Notes under the pieces: generated by a model | Told to the model about the DNA's origin: nothing | Databases searched by the model: none | The model's input: only the letters and a program-made list of their open reading frames with translations | Position numbers and translations under genes: made by a program | From: Pelagomonas calceolata | Taxonomy: Eukaryota; Sar; Pelagophyceae; Pelagomonadales; Pelagomonadaceae | NCBI GenBank assembly: GCA_918797485.1 | Contig: CAKKNE010000002.1 | Span: 3,128,501-3,192,500, forward strand | Direction: 5' to 3' | Length of the DNA stretch: 64,000 nucleotides | Shown: piece after piece, positions 1 through 8,056 of the stretch | How positions within the stretch are numbered: the first letter of the stretch is position 1 | How the letters are laid out: the number at the start of each line of letters is the position of its first letter

Positions 1-111
1 GCCGACGCCGGGGATCGCCGTGATGGCGTACATGACCTTGCGCCGCCCATCAATATTCGTGTTGAGCACGCGCAAAATGTGCTGGAAGTCGGGGCTGATG
101 ACGAGCGACAT
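1..111 (-). CDS. RPS18: Ribosomal protein uS13 (eukaryotic S18), 5' part only
   Basis: The gene runs off the left edge, so only the first 37 codons are present, read leftward from an ATG at 111-109. The translation begins [20 protein letters not shown] and continues [17 protein letters not shown]. This is the conserved start of eukaryotic ribosomal protein S18 (uS13), a component of the 40S head that contacts tRNA and the 60S subunit across bridge B1b. The match to the family is strong in every segment ([24 protein letters not shown]). The gene is divergent from the sterol cyclase at 670, with 558 bases between the two start codons. Identification is by recognition of the conserved N-terminus; the rest lies outside the window. 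Confidence 0.93.
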   Translation of the reverse strand, partial: MSLVISPDFQHILRVLNTNIDGRRKVMYAITAIPGVG

Positions 112-669
112 CGTCTCGGGGGATTTAACCTGCGGGCGCCGCGAAAGTGAGCGTGCTGGCCGCGGTGGGAGCTATGCCGGTGTGTGTGGTGACCTCTGCG
201 GCCGCGTCTAGCGGCGCGGTCGCCCCGCGGCGGCCTATCTCGGCCTTGCCACAATATGGCGATTCAGCGGCGCGTCCACGTCGCGCGGAGCTGTAAGCTG
301 TCCGACACTGTAACGCACGGCTCCGAACAGCCCTACAACCACAGCTAGAGGCGACAGCGGCTTTGCGCTGCGCAGTAAATTACAATCGCTGTCCGCGACT
401 TTGACAATCACCAAGTCTTTGCGCCTCTGCGAACACAGGCTGTGGGGACGTCCAGCGGCGACATGGGAGTGGCTCTGACACCCCAGGGCTTTTTGGAGCT
501 ATCTTTTTTCGTTCTAGTACGTCTACGACACTAGTAAACATCGACGCCGGCCGCAAAGCGTAGGACACGTAGGCGGCCGACGGACGCCACGATTCATATC
601 TGCAGCCGAGACGAGTCATATCTGCAGCCGCGCTATATATCTCAACAAAAAACAGCAAAGCTCTGTGTG
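112..669. promoter_or_regulatory. Intergenic region between RPS18 and the sterol cyclase
   Basis: 558 bases separating two divergent genes and presumably holding both promoters. I see no gene here. There is an exact 15-base direct repeat, TCATATCTGCAGCCG, at 594-608 and 616-630, followed by a TATA-like run (TATATAT) at 634-640, about 30 bases before the cyclase ATG. A small CTAG-containing stretch lies near 525. Function is inferred from position only. Confidence 0.4.
594..630. repeat. 15-bp direct repeat upstream of the sterol cyclase
   Basis: TCATATCTGCAGCCG occurs at 594-608 and again at 616-630, a 22-base period with a 7-base spacer. It lies 40-76 bases upstream of the cyclase start codon. 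This could be a paired protein-binding site or a chance short duplication; the sequence alone does not decide. Confidence 0.5.
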
Positions 670-3539
670 ATGGCCTGCACCCCCGCCGTCGACGCGACCT
701 CCTCTTTGATAGGAGCGGCTCTATCGGCAAGTAGCTGCAAGAGCAGATCTGTACCCATCTTCTACCTGCGCCGGGCTGGAATAGTCGTGTGCGGCTCGCT
801 CACCTTTGTCGCGCTCTCAACGAATGACACGAGTACAGTAGCAAAAGCATCAATCGGCTCATTAGCAGCTCTACTAACATTAGGACGGTGGGACAACGCG
901 CGCGCCGAACTCGCGCCGCGCTGGGAGCCCCACGGCCGCGGCGCGTCCGACGCGAAGGGTGAAATTTGGGCAACTTTAACTGTCTATGTTACTGGCGCCG
1001 CCTACGCCTGCTTGCTGAAAAAGCTTACGTTCTATTCACCTCTAGCGGGCGTCGCCGTGGCCTTGGGCGTGGCCTACGTCGCGTCGCGGCCGGGCGTGTC
1101 GAAACCGGGCGGGCCGCGGCCGCAGCCGATTGGAAGGAAACCGCAATTCGACGCGGCGCCGCGGCCGCCGGTCCGCGGCTGGCGCTGCGCTACGGGGAGC
1201 GAGAGTCATGAAGTCACGGCGTTGGCCGCGCAGAAGCACGGTCTGAACGCGTCCTTGAGCGGAGAAAGTTCAGGACGACAGATCTGGCACTTTGTTGGAG
1301 AAGAAAACGACGGCGCCGGAGGTTGCGAAGCTTTTGATCCCGCGAAGAACCCGAATTCGTCAGATCAGTTATACAGGAGGGAGCGGTTGCGGACTTGGCG
1401 GCAGAAACACGGCGACGACGTACCCGTAAAAGATCCATTAGAACGCGCTTTAAAGTTCTACCGCAAGCTCCAAGTCGACGACGGCCACTGGGCCGGCGAC
1501 TACGGCGGGCCCCACTTTCTCTCACCTGGACTTGTAGTTATGTGGTATGTTACTGGTAGAAGAGATAGCGTCCTAGATGCCAACCAAAGAAACGCCATGA
1601 AGCGGTACTACGAGAACCACCAGCAGAGTGACGGCGGCTGGGGCACGCATATTGAGTCTCCTTCGACCATGTTTGGCACTACTCTGACCTATGTGGCTCT
1701 ACGACTGCTCGGAGAGCCCGCGGAAGCACCACGCCTAAGGAAAGCCAGGACCTTCATCCATTATCACGGCGGCGCGACGTACACGGCGTCCTGGGCCAAG
1801 TTCGCGCTGTGTCTGCTGGGTTGTATGGATTGGGAGGGCCACGAGTCCGTCCCGCCGGAGATGTGGTTACTACCAAGGTGGTGCCCCTTCCACCCGTGTC
1901 GGATGTGGTGCCACGCGCGCATGGTCTATTTGCCCATGGGTTATTTATGGGGTAGTCGGTGGGTCTACGCCGACGCGGAAACTGATGAGACGGTGTTATC
2001 ACTGAGGAGGGAGCTGTACCCCGAGTCTTATGAGAAGATAGATTGGCGCGCTTCTAGAAGTTTGGTCGCGCCCATCGACGACTACTCGCCCGTCGGCGTC
2101 CCGATGAAACTCGCGCAGCTGGTGTTGCGGTGCTACGAGTCTTCTTTTATCTTGAAACCGTTCCGGGCCTTCGTAAGGAGGAGAGGATTGGCCTTCTCCG
2201 CGGACTACTGCAAGGCGGAGGATTTACAAACGAATTTCGTGGACATAGGGCCGGTCAACAAAGTGTACAATATGTTGGTAGCTTATGATAGGAACGACGG
2301 GACCTTCGACGCGCATTGTTTGCGCGTGCCCGACTATCTGTGGGTCGCCGAGGACGGCCTGAAGATGCAGGTTCGTTGTTCCGTGTCCTCTTTCAATCGC
2401 GTACGCCATCGCCGCTCACCTTACAACGCGCGCAGGGCTACAACGGCTCGCAGTGCTGGGACTTGAGTTTCGCGACGCAAGCCATCGCCGAGGCGCGATT
2501 GGGCGACGCGGCCTACCTCGAGGATTGTGTGGTGAAAGCTTGGAACTACCTGGAACGGACCCAGATCCTCTCGACGGAGGTCAGCCAGGCGTCGCCCGCT
2601 TTTAGGTATGAGGACGCCATCAACCGCGAAAAGTACTTCCGCCACGTCAGCAAGGGCGGCTGGCCCTTCTCCACGTCGGCGCACGGCTGGCCCATCAGCG
2701 ACTGCACGGCCGAGGGCCTGAAAAGTGTTTTAGCATTGCGGAATTTGCAGTGTGTTATGAAGAAGGGCACGTCCATCTCCGACGAGAGGTTGTGCGACGC
2801 GGTGGACGTCATCCTAGCGTTACAAAATGCTGATGGGGGGTTCGCGACGTACGAAAATAACAGGGGCTACGGCTGGTACGAGTGGCTGAACCCGTCGGAA
2901 GTGTTTGGGGATATCATGATCGATTATTCGTACGTCGAGTGCTCCATGGCGTCGAACGGCGCTTTAGCGAGATTTCGGGAGGCCTTTCCTACCCATAGAC
3001 AGAGGGAAGTGGATAGAGCGTTAGCTAGGGGCAACGCCTTCCTCAAGTCCATCCAGCGGGAAGATGGAAGTTGGTACGGCTCCTGGGGCTGCTGCTTTAC
3101 GTACGCGGGCTGGTTCGGGATTGAGGGCCTCGTTGATTCAGGCGAGGACCCGTCTACGAGTGAACCGGTACAGAGGGCTTGTGCTTTCCTACTAAAACAT
3201 CAACGGGCGAACGGGGGCTGGGGCGAGGACTTCACGTCGTGCTTCGACAAGGCCTACGCGGCCGACGGCATGCGGGACTACGGCGACGACGGATCGGGCG
3301 TCGTTCCGACGGCCTGGGCGCTACTGGGCTTGATGGCCGGGCGCTGTGCGGACCAAGCGGCGGTCCGAAAGGGCGTCGCTTACTTGGAGCGGCGGCAGCT
3401 CGAGTCGGGCGACTGGCCCCAGGAGGGCATCGCGGGCGTCTTCAACCGCGCGTGCGGGATCACGTACACGGCGTACCGGAACGTGTTCCCGATCTGGGCC
3501 CTGGCGCGCTACCGCGAGGAGTATTTGCTGCATTCGTAA
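670..3539 (+). CDS. CAS1: Cycloartenol-type oxidosqualene cyclase, two exons, N-terminally extended
   Basis: Cyclises 2,3-oxidosqualene to the first sterol. Exon 1 is 670-2370 (567 codons), exon 2 is 2436-3539; splicing the 65-base GT-AG intron joins KMQ to GYNGSQCWD, the uninterrupted family sequence. The acid motif DCTAE has its catalytic Asp at residue 656. The three positions that separate cycloartenol from lanosterol synthases (Tyr410, His477, Ile481 of the Arabidopsis enzyme) are all of the cycloartenol type: Tyr569 in GYNGSQ, and His650 and Ile654 in HGWPISD. Several QW-type repeats are visible (DGSWYGSW, NGGWGEDF, ESGDWPQE). The protein is 934 aa against about 750 for the family; the extra 200 N-terminal residues include two hydrophobic stretches (around 100-140), suggesting an added membrane anchor. 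The ATG at 670 is the first in frame. Confidence 0.93.
2371..2435 (+). other. Spliceosomal intron in the sterol cyclase gene
   Basis: 65 bases, starting GTTCGT and ending GCGCAG, phase 0. Without it the reading frame is broken; with it the conserved KMQ-GYNGSQ sequence is restored. A CTCAC branch-point-like sequence lies about 20 bases from the acceptor. It has no terminal inverted repeats and no duplicated flanks, so it looks like an ordinary short intron, unlike those at 18250 and 30690. Confidence 0.9.
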
Positions 3540-3579
3540 GTATGTCGTTTTATCGAGAACTTACACAGTACATTGAATC

Positions 3580-3837
3580 TCACTCCTCCATCGCGTCGGC
3601 GCCGGCGTTTTTGGCGCCGCGCGAGGGCTTCTTCGCGCTCCGCTCGCGCGCCTTCGCGGCGCACTCGATGGCGATGGCCCTCCGGTCGCCCTTGTCTTTG
3701 CTCACGAGGACGGCGAGGTTTTTGACGTGCGGCGCCGATTTCTTATGCTTGCCCGTCCGCTGGAGCGGTCGCTTCGTCTGGCGCTTGCGCTTCGCGAAGC
3801 CGGCGGACTTTTTGCTCTTTTTGTTCGTGGCTCCCAT
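3580..3837 (-). CDS. Small highly basic protein, unrecognised
   Basis: 85 codons from an ATG at 3837. The protein is strongly lysine/arginine-rich at the N-terminus (MGATNKKSKKSAGFAKRKRQ) and carries a moderately hydrophobic helix-like stretch (HVKNLAVLVSKDKGDRRAIA) followed by another basic segment. The composition suggests a nucleolar or ribosome-associated protein, but I cannot assign a family. It is tail-to-tail with the sterol cyclase (40 bases between stop codons). An in-frame extension upstream of the ATG is cysteine-rich, low in sense and starts at a non-ATG codon, so it was not used. A chance frame cannot be fully excluded, but the biased composition and the position in a compact convergent pair favour a real gene. 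Confidence 0.6.
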   Translation of the reverse strand: MGATNKKSKKSAGFAKRKRQTKRPLQRTGKHKKSAPHVKNLAVLVSKDKGDRRAIAIECAAKARERSAKKPSRGAKNAGADAMEE

Positions 3838-4177
3838 CGTCTGTATGATCGATGTGCGCACCGATTGGAATGCTGGCGGCGTTTCAGCTGTGGTGCAGTG
3901 TCGCAGAGCGCTGGCTATGGTGCTGCAGCAGCGAGTTGAGCTTGAAGCACAGCGGTGCAAGGCCGGCAGGTCTTAAGCACTTGTGCTGCTGGATGCCCTG
4001 AAACGCACAACTAAGCGCGCGCGGCACACGTAGACGCGTACGACAAGTTCGCCTGCTCTCGGTAATCCTAGCATATGTGTACGCTAGGTCTGCCATTTAT
4101 CCTGCGTGCATCGTGAGCTCGCGGGTTTCTACGTCGACAGCGTTTGCGTGCATCGTGCTGGCAGCGTGCAAGCCACC
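3838..4177. promoter_or_regulatory. Intergenic region between divergent small basic protein and FAD monooxygenase
   Basis: 340 bases between two start codons on opposite strands. No gene seen. An inverted repeat CCTAGC...GCTAGG lies at about 4068-4089, roughly 90 bases upstream of the monooxygenase ATG. It resembles the CTAG-bounded repeats found in other intergenic regions of this window. Confidence 0.35.
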
Positions 4178-5884
4178 ATGCGTGTAACTGTAGCATTGGG
4201 CTGCGCTGCAAGCCATGCCTTCCGACCACCGCTCCCACGCAAACTGCCGACCACGACACGCACTGCCATCGACGACCTCTACACGTCCAAGGGCGTGACG
4301 ACCACTACCACGCGCGCTGCCGTCGCGCCGCCGCCAGGCAAGAGCTGGCGCACGAAGGAAGGCCCACAATCAACACTCATCGCCGGCGGCGGCCCGGCCG
4401 GGTTATTAACGGCAATAGCCTTCGCGAAGCGCGGCTGGACGAACATAAGGGTCGTGGACAGATTAAGGGAGCCCTACGATCCGGGGGATGAGCTCATCTG
4501 GTCCGACGCCGCGCGCTTCTACCTCGTCGGTCTTGGACTAAGGGGCCAGACGGCGCTGACGGAGCTCGGCGCCTGGGACACCGTACAAAGCTACTGCGCC
4601 GAAGTTGTAGGGAGGAAGGACTGGGCGCCGGGCGCCGGCCCCGACGAAGGCGTCGAGCGCATTTTTACGGACCGGCCCGTGTCGACGCAGGTCATTGCCA
4701 GGGACCGCATGCAAGGTGCTTTGTATAAAGTCGCGAAAGAGAAATACGGATCTCAAATTAACTTCGACTGGGAGACCGAGGTCGACGTCGAGGACGACGA
4801 CGTGACATTAACGAAAGGTGCGACGGAGGAGGTCCTGCGGCCCTCATTAATAGTGGGCGCCGACGGCACGGCGCGGACCGTGGCCATGGCGCTCGAGGAA
4901 AATGATCGACGAGTCAGGATAAAGCGCTACGACGACGACAACTGCCGGGTCTTCAAGACCGTTCCCTTAGATTTACCAGAAGGTTGGCGCGGCGACGTGA
5001 ACTACTCCACGCGCTCGAAGGGCGGTCGCATGAATTTTGATGCCTTGCCGTCCGACGCCGAGAACCGGCGCTACTGCGGCGTGCTGTTGTTGCGGGAAGG
5101 CGACGCCCTCGCCCAGGAGGACTCCTCTCCCGACGAATTAAGAGCGCTCATGAAGGAGTGCCTGCCGCAGTTCGAGCCGTTCGTGAATGACGAGAATTTG
5201 AATAACATCGCGAAGAAGCCCGCTAGTCGTTTACCTGGGTTCCGGTATGTGGGCCCCAGGATCCACAAGGCCGATAGAGTTGTGCTGTTGGGGGATGCGA
5301 TCCATACCGTGAAGCCCTACTTCGGGCTGGGCGCGAACAGCGCCTTCGAGGACGTCACGTCACTTGACAAGTGTCTTGATGAGCATGACAACGGTGCCGA
5401 CGCTCTCAAGGCATTTTCAAGGGCAAGAGCCCCGGAGGCGAAAGCGCTGGTCCAGATCTCGCGCGGCTTCGACCGGCCGGGGTTCCGAGGCTTCGTGTCG
5501 TTCATCTTACCTATCATCCTGGACTCGATCTTCCACGCGAAGTTCCCGAAGGTCTTCGGTCCGAACACGATCGCGTCCTTGCAGCGGCGGGACACTTTTG
5601 TTAGAGTGCGCTGGAACAAGCGGCGGGACCGCTTGCTACAAGTCGCGGTGCTGGGCAGCGGGCTGTACCTCGCGGCGTCCTCTGTGCGTTTGTTGGCGCG
5701 CCTCGCTTTGTCGACGCCGGCGGCGCGGCGCACATCCTTAATCGGCGCGGCGGCCGTCGCGGTAGCTGGCCTTGCTGCGAAGGCCCTCTCGTTTTTTGAA
5801 CGAGGTATGGCTCCAGCGGATGTATTGACGAAGACGAACTCCTCGCCGGTGGCGAACTCGAACGAGGACTTCGTGACGAACTAA
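4178..5884 (+). CDS. FAD-dependent monooxygenase, kynurenine 3-monooxygenase-like, probably plastid-targeted
   Basis: 568 aa. The dinucleotide-binding motif GGGPAGLLTA is at about 69-78, the family DG motif (GADG) at about 227, and the second FAD motif (VVLLGDAIHTVKPYFGLGAN) near 368. These mark a class A flavoprotein hydroxylase of the KMO/UbiH type; substrate is unknown. The C-terminus has a hydrophobic region (LLQVAVLGSGLYLAAS and a second stretch after it) consistent with a membrane tail, as KMO proteins have. The chosen ATG at 4178 sits in a good context (GCCACCATG) and opens with MRVTVALGCAASHAFRPP, a short signal-like segment followed by an ASAF-like motif with Phe at the expected +1 position. 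That is the hallmark of bipartite plastid leaders in algae with secondary plastids. Convergent with the next gene, 11 bases between stop codons. Confidence 0.83.
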   Translation: MRVTVALGCAASHAFRPPLPRKLPTTTRTAIDDLYTSKGVTTTTTRAAVAPPPGKSWRTKEGPQSTLIAGGGPAGLLTAIAFAKRGWTNIRVVDRLREPYDPGDELIWSDAARFYLVGLGLRGQTALTELGAWDTVQSYCAEVVGRKDWAPGAGPDEGVERIFTDRPVSTQVIARDRMQGALYKVAKEKYGSQINFDWETEVDVEDDDVTLTKGATEEVLRPSLIVGADGTARTVAMALEENDRRVRIKRYDDDNCRVFKTVPLDLPEGWRGDVNYSTRSKGGRMNFDALPSDAENRRYCGVLLLREGDALAQEDSSPDELRALMKECLPQFEPFVNDENLNNIAKKPASRLPGFRYVGPRIHKADRVVLLGDAIHTVKPYFGLGANSAFEDVTSLDKCLDEHDNGADALKAFSRARAPEAKALVQISRGFDRPGFRGFVSFILPIILDSIFHAKFPKVFGPNTIASLQRRDTFVRVRWNKRRDRLLQVAVLGSGLYLAASSVRLLARLALSTPAARRTSLIGAAAVAVAGLAAKALSFFERGMAPADVLTKTNSSPVANSNEDFVTN

Positions 5885-5895
5885 GACTTAATTAA

Positions 5896-6684
5896 TTAGA
5901 GCTCGACCTTCCCGCTGCCGCGAAAGAGCGCCGCCGTGCGGAGCTCCGCATTCCTAAAGTTCGTCGCCAGCGCCGGGTCGGCCGCGTGCGCCGTGAACAT
6001 GTGCTTCAGGAAGACCCAGTGCGCGACGACGGCGATATTCCGTTCGGGCCGGTTCTTCAGCCAATTCAGGAACTCGTCCGCTCTCTCATAACAAAGCGTC
6101 GCCGCCATCTCCGAGGGCTCGTTCTCCTTGCGCGCCGTCCACAGGACGTCGTCCTCGTCCTTCACGAGGGCGAAGTCGACGAAGGGGAAATCCTTCCTCA
6201 GGTCAGTCAGGGTCCGCCGGTGGTCGCACTCGTGGACGGAGATGCGCTCGCGGCAGAGTTCGGTGCCGACGAAGGTCGTGGGCCAGCCTGGCAGATCTTT
6301 AAAACCGGTTTGAGCCGTCTGGATCGTGCGCGACAGCGTGCTCACGACGACTAACTCTGGCGGCGGCACGGACCTTTTGCGGAGGTCTGCGTTCAGCTGT
6401 TGCGACTGCGCGACGCCGGCCGGCGTCAGGCGCGCGTCGCGGTACTTGGGGTCGAGCCCCAGGTTGTCGGACTTCCAGTTCGGCAGCTCGCGCTCGCCCT
6501 TGTTGTGGTAGCCCTCGGCGTGCCTCACGAAATAGATCGTCTTCTCGTCGTCGCTCGTCGCCTCGCCGGGCCGCAGCTGGAGCTGCGGCGAGGTCGTCGC
6601 GAGCGCGCGCGAGGCGAGGGTGGTCGCGAGCAAGAAGTTGCGGCGCTCCAGCAGCAAGCGCGTGGCGGCGAGGAGGCGCACCAT
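5896..6684 (-). CDS. Histidine phosphatase (phosphoglycerate mutase-like) family protein
   Basis: 262 aa from the ATG at 6684. The catalytic RHAE motif is in YFVRHAEGYHNKG; downstream are the conserved LTPAGVAQSQQL and LVVVSTLSRTIQTA segments, an acidic ERISVHECDHR segment, and the second histidine in VVAHWVFLKHM. Such proteins form a phosphohistidine intermediate and act on phosphoesters; the substrate here is not evident. The variant resembles the plant/fungal small phosphoglycerate mutase-like group more than glycolytic PGAM. A basic, alanine/leucine-rich N-terminus of about 45 residues before the domain could be an organelle transit peptide. A frame extension to 6822 begins with a non-ATG codon and was rejected. 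Confidence 0.85.
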   Translation of the reverse strand: MVRLLAATRLLLERRNFLLATTLASRALATTSPQLQLRPGEATSDDEKTIYFVRHAEGYHNKGERELPNWKSDNLGLDPKYRDARLTPAGVAQSQQLNADLRKRSVPPPELVVVSTLSRTIQTAQTGFKDLPGWPTTFVGTELCRERISVHECDHRRTLTDLRKDFPFVDFALVKDEDDVLWTARKENEPSEMAATLCYERADEFLNWLKNRPERNIAVVAHWVFLKHMFTAHAADPALATNFRNAELRTAALFRGSGKVEL

Positions 6685-7040
6685 ATTTGTGGACGCGGTG
6701 GCGCCACAGAATAGCGTCAAAACGCGGCGCCGGCGTGTGTGCAGTGTGCACACCCAGTGGTCAGTGAGAGCAGTGCAGCACAAGCTACGCGCGGATCTTG
6801 CACGAGGGCTCGAACAGCTCAACTAGCGAGCGATTCCCAGCAAATGCGCACGACGGCTGCACGTATACGTTGTTGTCACGCCGCGGACGCCAAAGGCGAT
6901 AATCACTAGCGACACAGAGGCACTAGCTTCAACGCGTCCAAAGCCGCTGTGCGCAGGAACTCGAGTGAGAGCAGCCGCCGAGCTGCCAAAACGCGCCCCC
7001 GCAACCGAGTTATAGGAGAGGGGCTGCCCCGCGCACGAGT
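6685..7040. promoter_or_regulatory. Intergenic region between divergent phosphatase and 206-aa protein genes
   Basis: 356 bases; no gene seen. Contains the imperfect direct repeat CACTAGCGACA...GCACTAGC near 6905-6930. Presumed bidirectional promoter from gene orientation. Confidence 0.3.
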
Positions 7041-7661
7041 ATGACGAGCATGTGGACCTACCCCGGCCTCCAGCCCGTCTCCTGCGACGACCGCACGCGC
7101 GTCCAGGAAATACCGTTGGCGACCGTCCGGATAACCATCTGCGGCGAGCCGCCGGTCGCCATGATCTGGAACCCTGATTTAGCGCCGACGCTCCACCCGG
7201 ATAAAGTGCGGCGGTGGTTTAACGGCGGCGGCATCGGAGGCACGGGCGGCTCGACGCAGGACTGGGACGACGACCAGGTCGCCGAGTTCGTCCGGCTTTT
7301 GTGCATCGTGCACCACGGGCCGAGCATTGATAAGGCGGGGCACCGCGTACGGTTGCGCGAGGACTGCGGCGAGTTTTTTGAATATATGAAGCGGCAGAAG
7401 CTGAGGTACGACCGGGAAGTACTATTGCACTGGTTCGCGCTGAAGTTCGTCAATGAACGGGCACAAACGAAACGCTGGGTCACGCCGTCGAACCTCGAGG
7501 CGCTCTGGGACGCGGCGGCCGAGGCGCTGGAACGGCCCGCGGCGCCGCCGAAGCTCAAGCCGCATCCCGACCCGCCCTGGGGGCCCGACCCCGACGCCGC
7601 CGCGCCCCCGGAGCCGCCGCTGCCCGACGAGGCGCCCGCCGAGGAGGCGGCGCCGGCGTAA
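7041..7661 (+). CDS. Unrecognised 206-aa protein with proline-rich tail
   Basis: Starts MTSMWTYPGLQPVSCDDRTR. A mixed, globular-looking central part contains WDDDQVAEFVRLLCIVHHG and EFFEYMKRQKLRYDREVLLH, then an abrupt low-complexity tail from about residue 165 rich in Pro, Asp and Ala. I recognise no family. The first 160 residues have balanced composition and GC-rich third positions like the neighbours, supporting real coding. It ends 395 bases before the giant membrane protein on the same strand. Confidence 0.6.
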   Translation: MTSMWTYPGLQPVSCDDRTRVQEIPLATVRITICGEPPVAMIWNPDLAPTLHPDKVRRWFNGGGIGGTGGSTQDWDDDQVAEFVRLLCIVHHGPSIDKAGHRVRLREDCGEFFEYMKRQKLRYDREVLLHWFALKFVNERAQTKRWVTPSNLEALWDAAAEALERPAAPPKLKPHPDPPWGPDPDAAAPPEPPLPDEAPAEEAAPA

Positions 7662-8056
7662 ATGAATGTGATTGGTTCTGGGTCGTAAGGGGGGGCACCG
7701 CGCGCCGATTTATCGGGCCGGGCGGCGGGCACGTGCCGCGTCATTCATAAGCAGAACCACCTCGGCACCCCCGAACCGGAGCGCGTTGGCCGCCGTTCAC
7801 GGAGTTCGCCGTTCGCTTCGATGTTACGGTGCTAGGACTTCGCCGTTCACAGCTAGTGTGTGTCGACACACTAGGTTTTCCTGGAGGGCAGAGCGCCGAC
7901 AATATGGCCATGTCCGCGCAGAGCGCCGCGCCGGTGGGTGGCTCCCATCCACGACACCGCAGGCGGTAACTGGTGCGAGTCTGACGGGCAGCCTCTGCCG
8001 ACAGCTAAACAAAAAACCACTGTAGCGCCGCAGCAGCGCATCGCAAGCGCGCGGTG
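7662..8056. promoter_or_regulatory. Intergenic region upstream of the giant membrane protein
   Basis: 395 bases without a gene. It holds a near-perfect palindrome at 7853-7874, arms CTAGTGTGT and ACACACTAG around GTCG, about 180 bases before the next ATG. It also has three short CGCCGTTC repeats between about 7790 and 7850. The palindrome resembles the CTAG-bounded intergenic repeat family described elsewhere. Confidence 0.4.

Noticed and set aside
2316-2435. Separate second cyclase gene starting near 2316
   Set aside because: The downstream part continues the cyclase exactly after removal of a 65-base GT-AG intron, so it is exon 2 of one gene.
3179-3976. 265-codon plus-strand frame after the cyclase
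   Set aside because: Overlaps exon 2 of the cyclase in another frame and is Gly/Arg-rich; the minus-strand basic protein explains 3580-3837 better.
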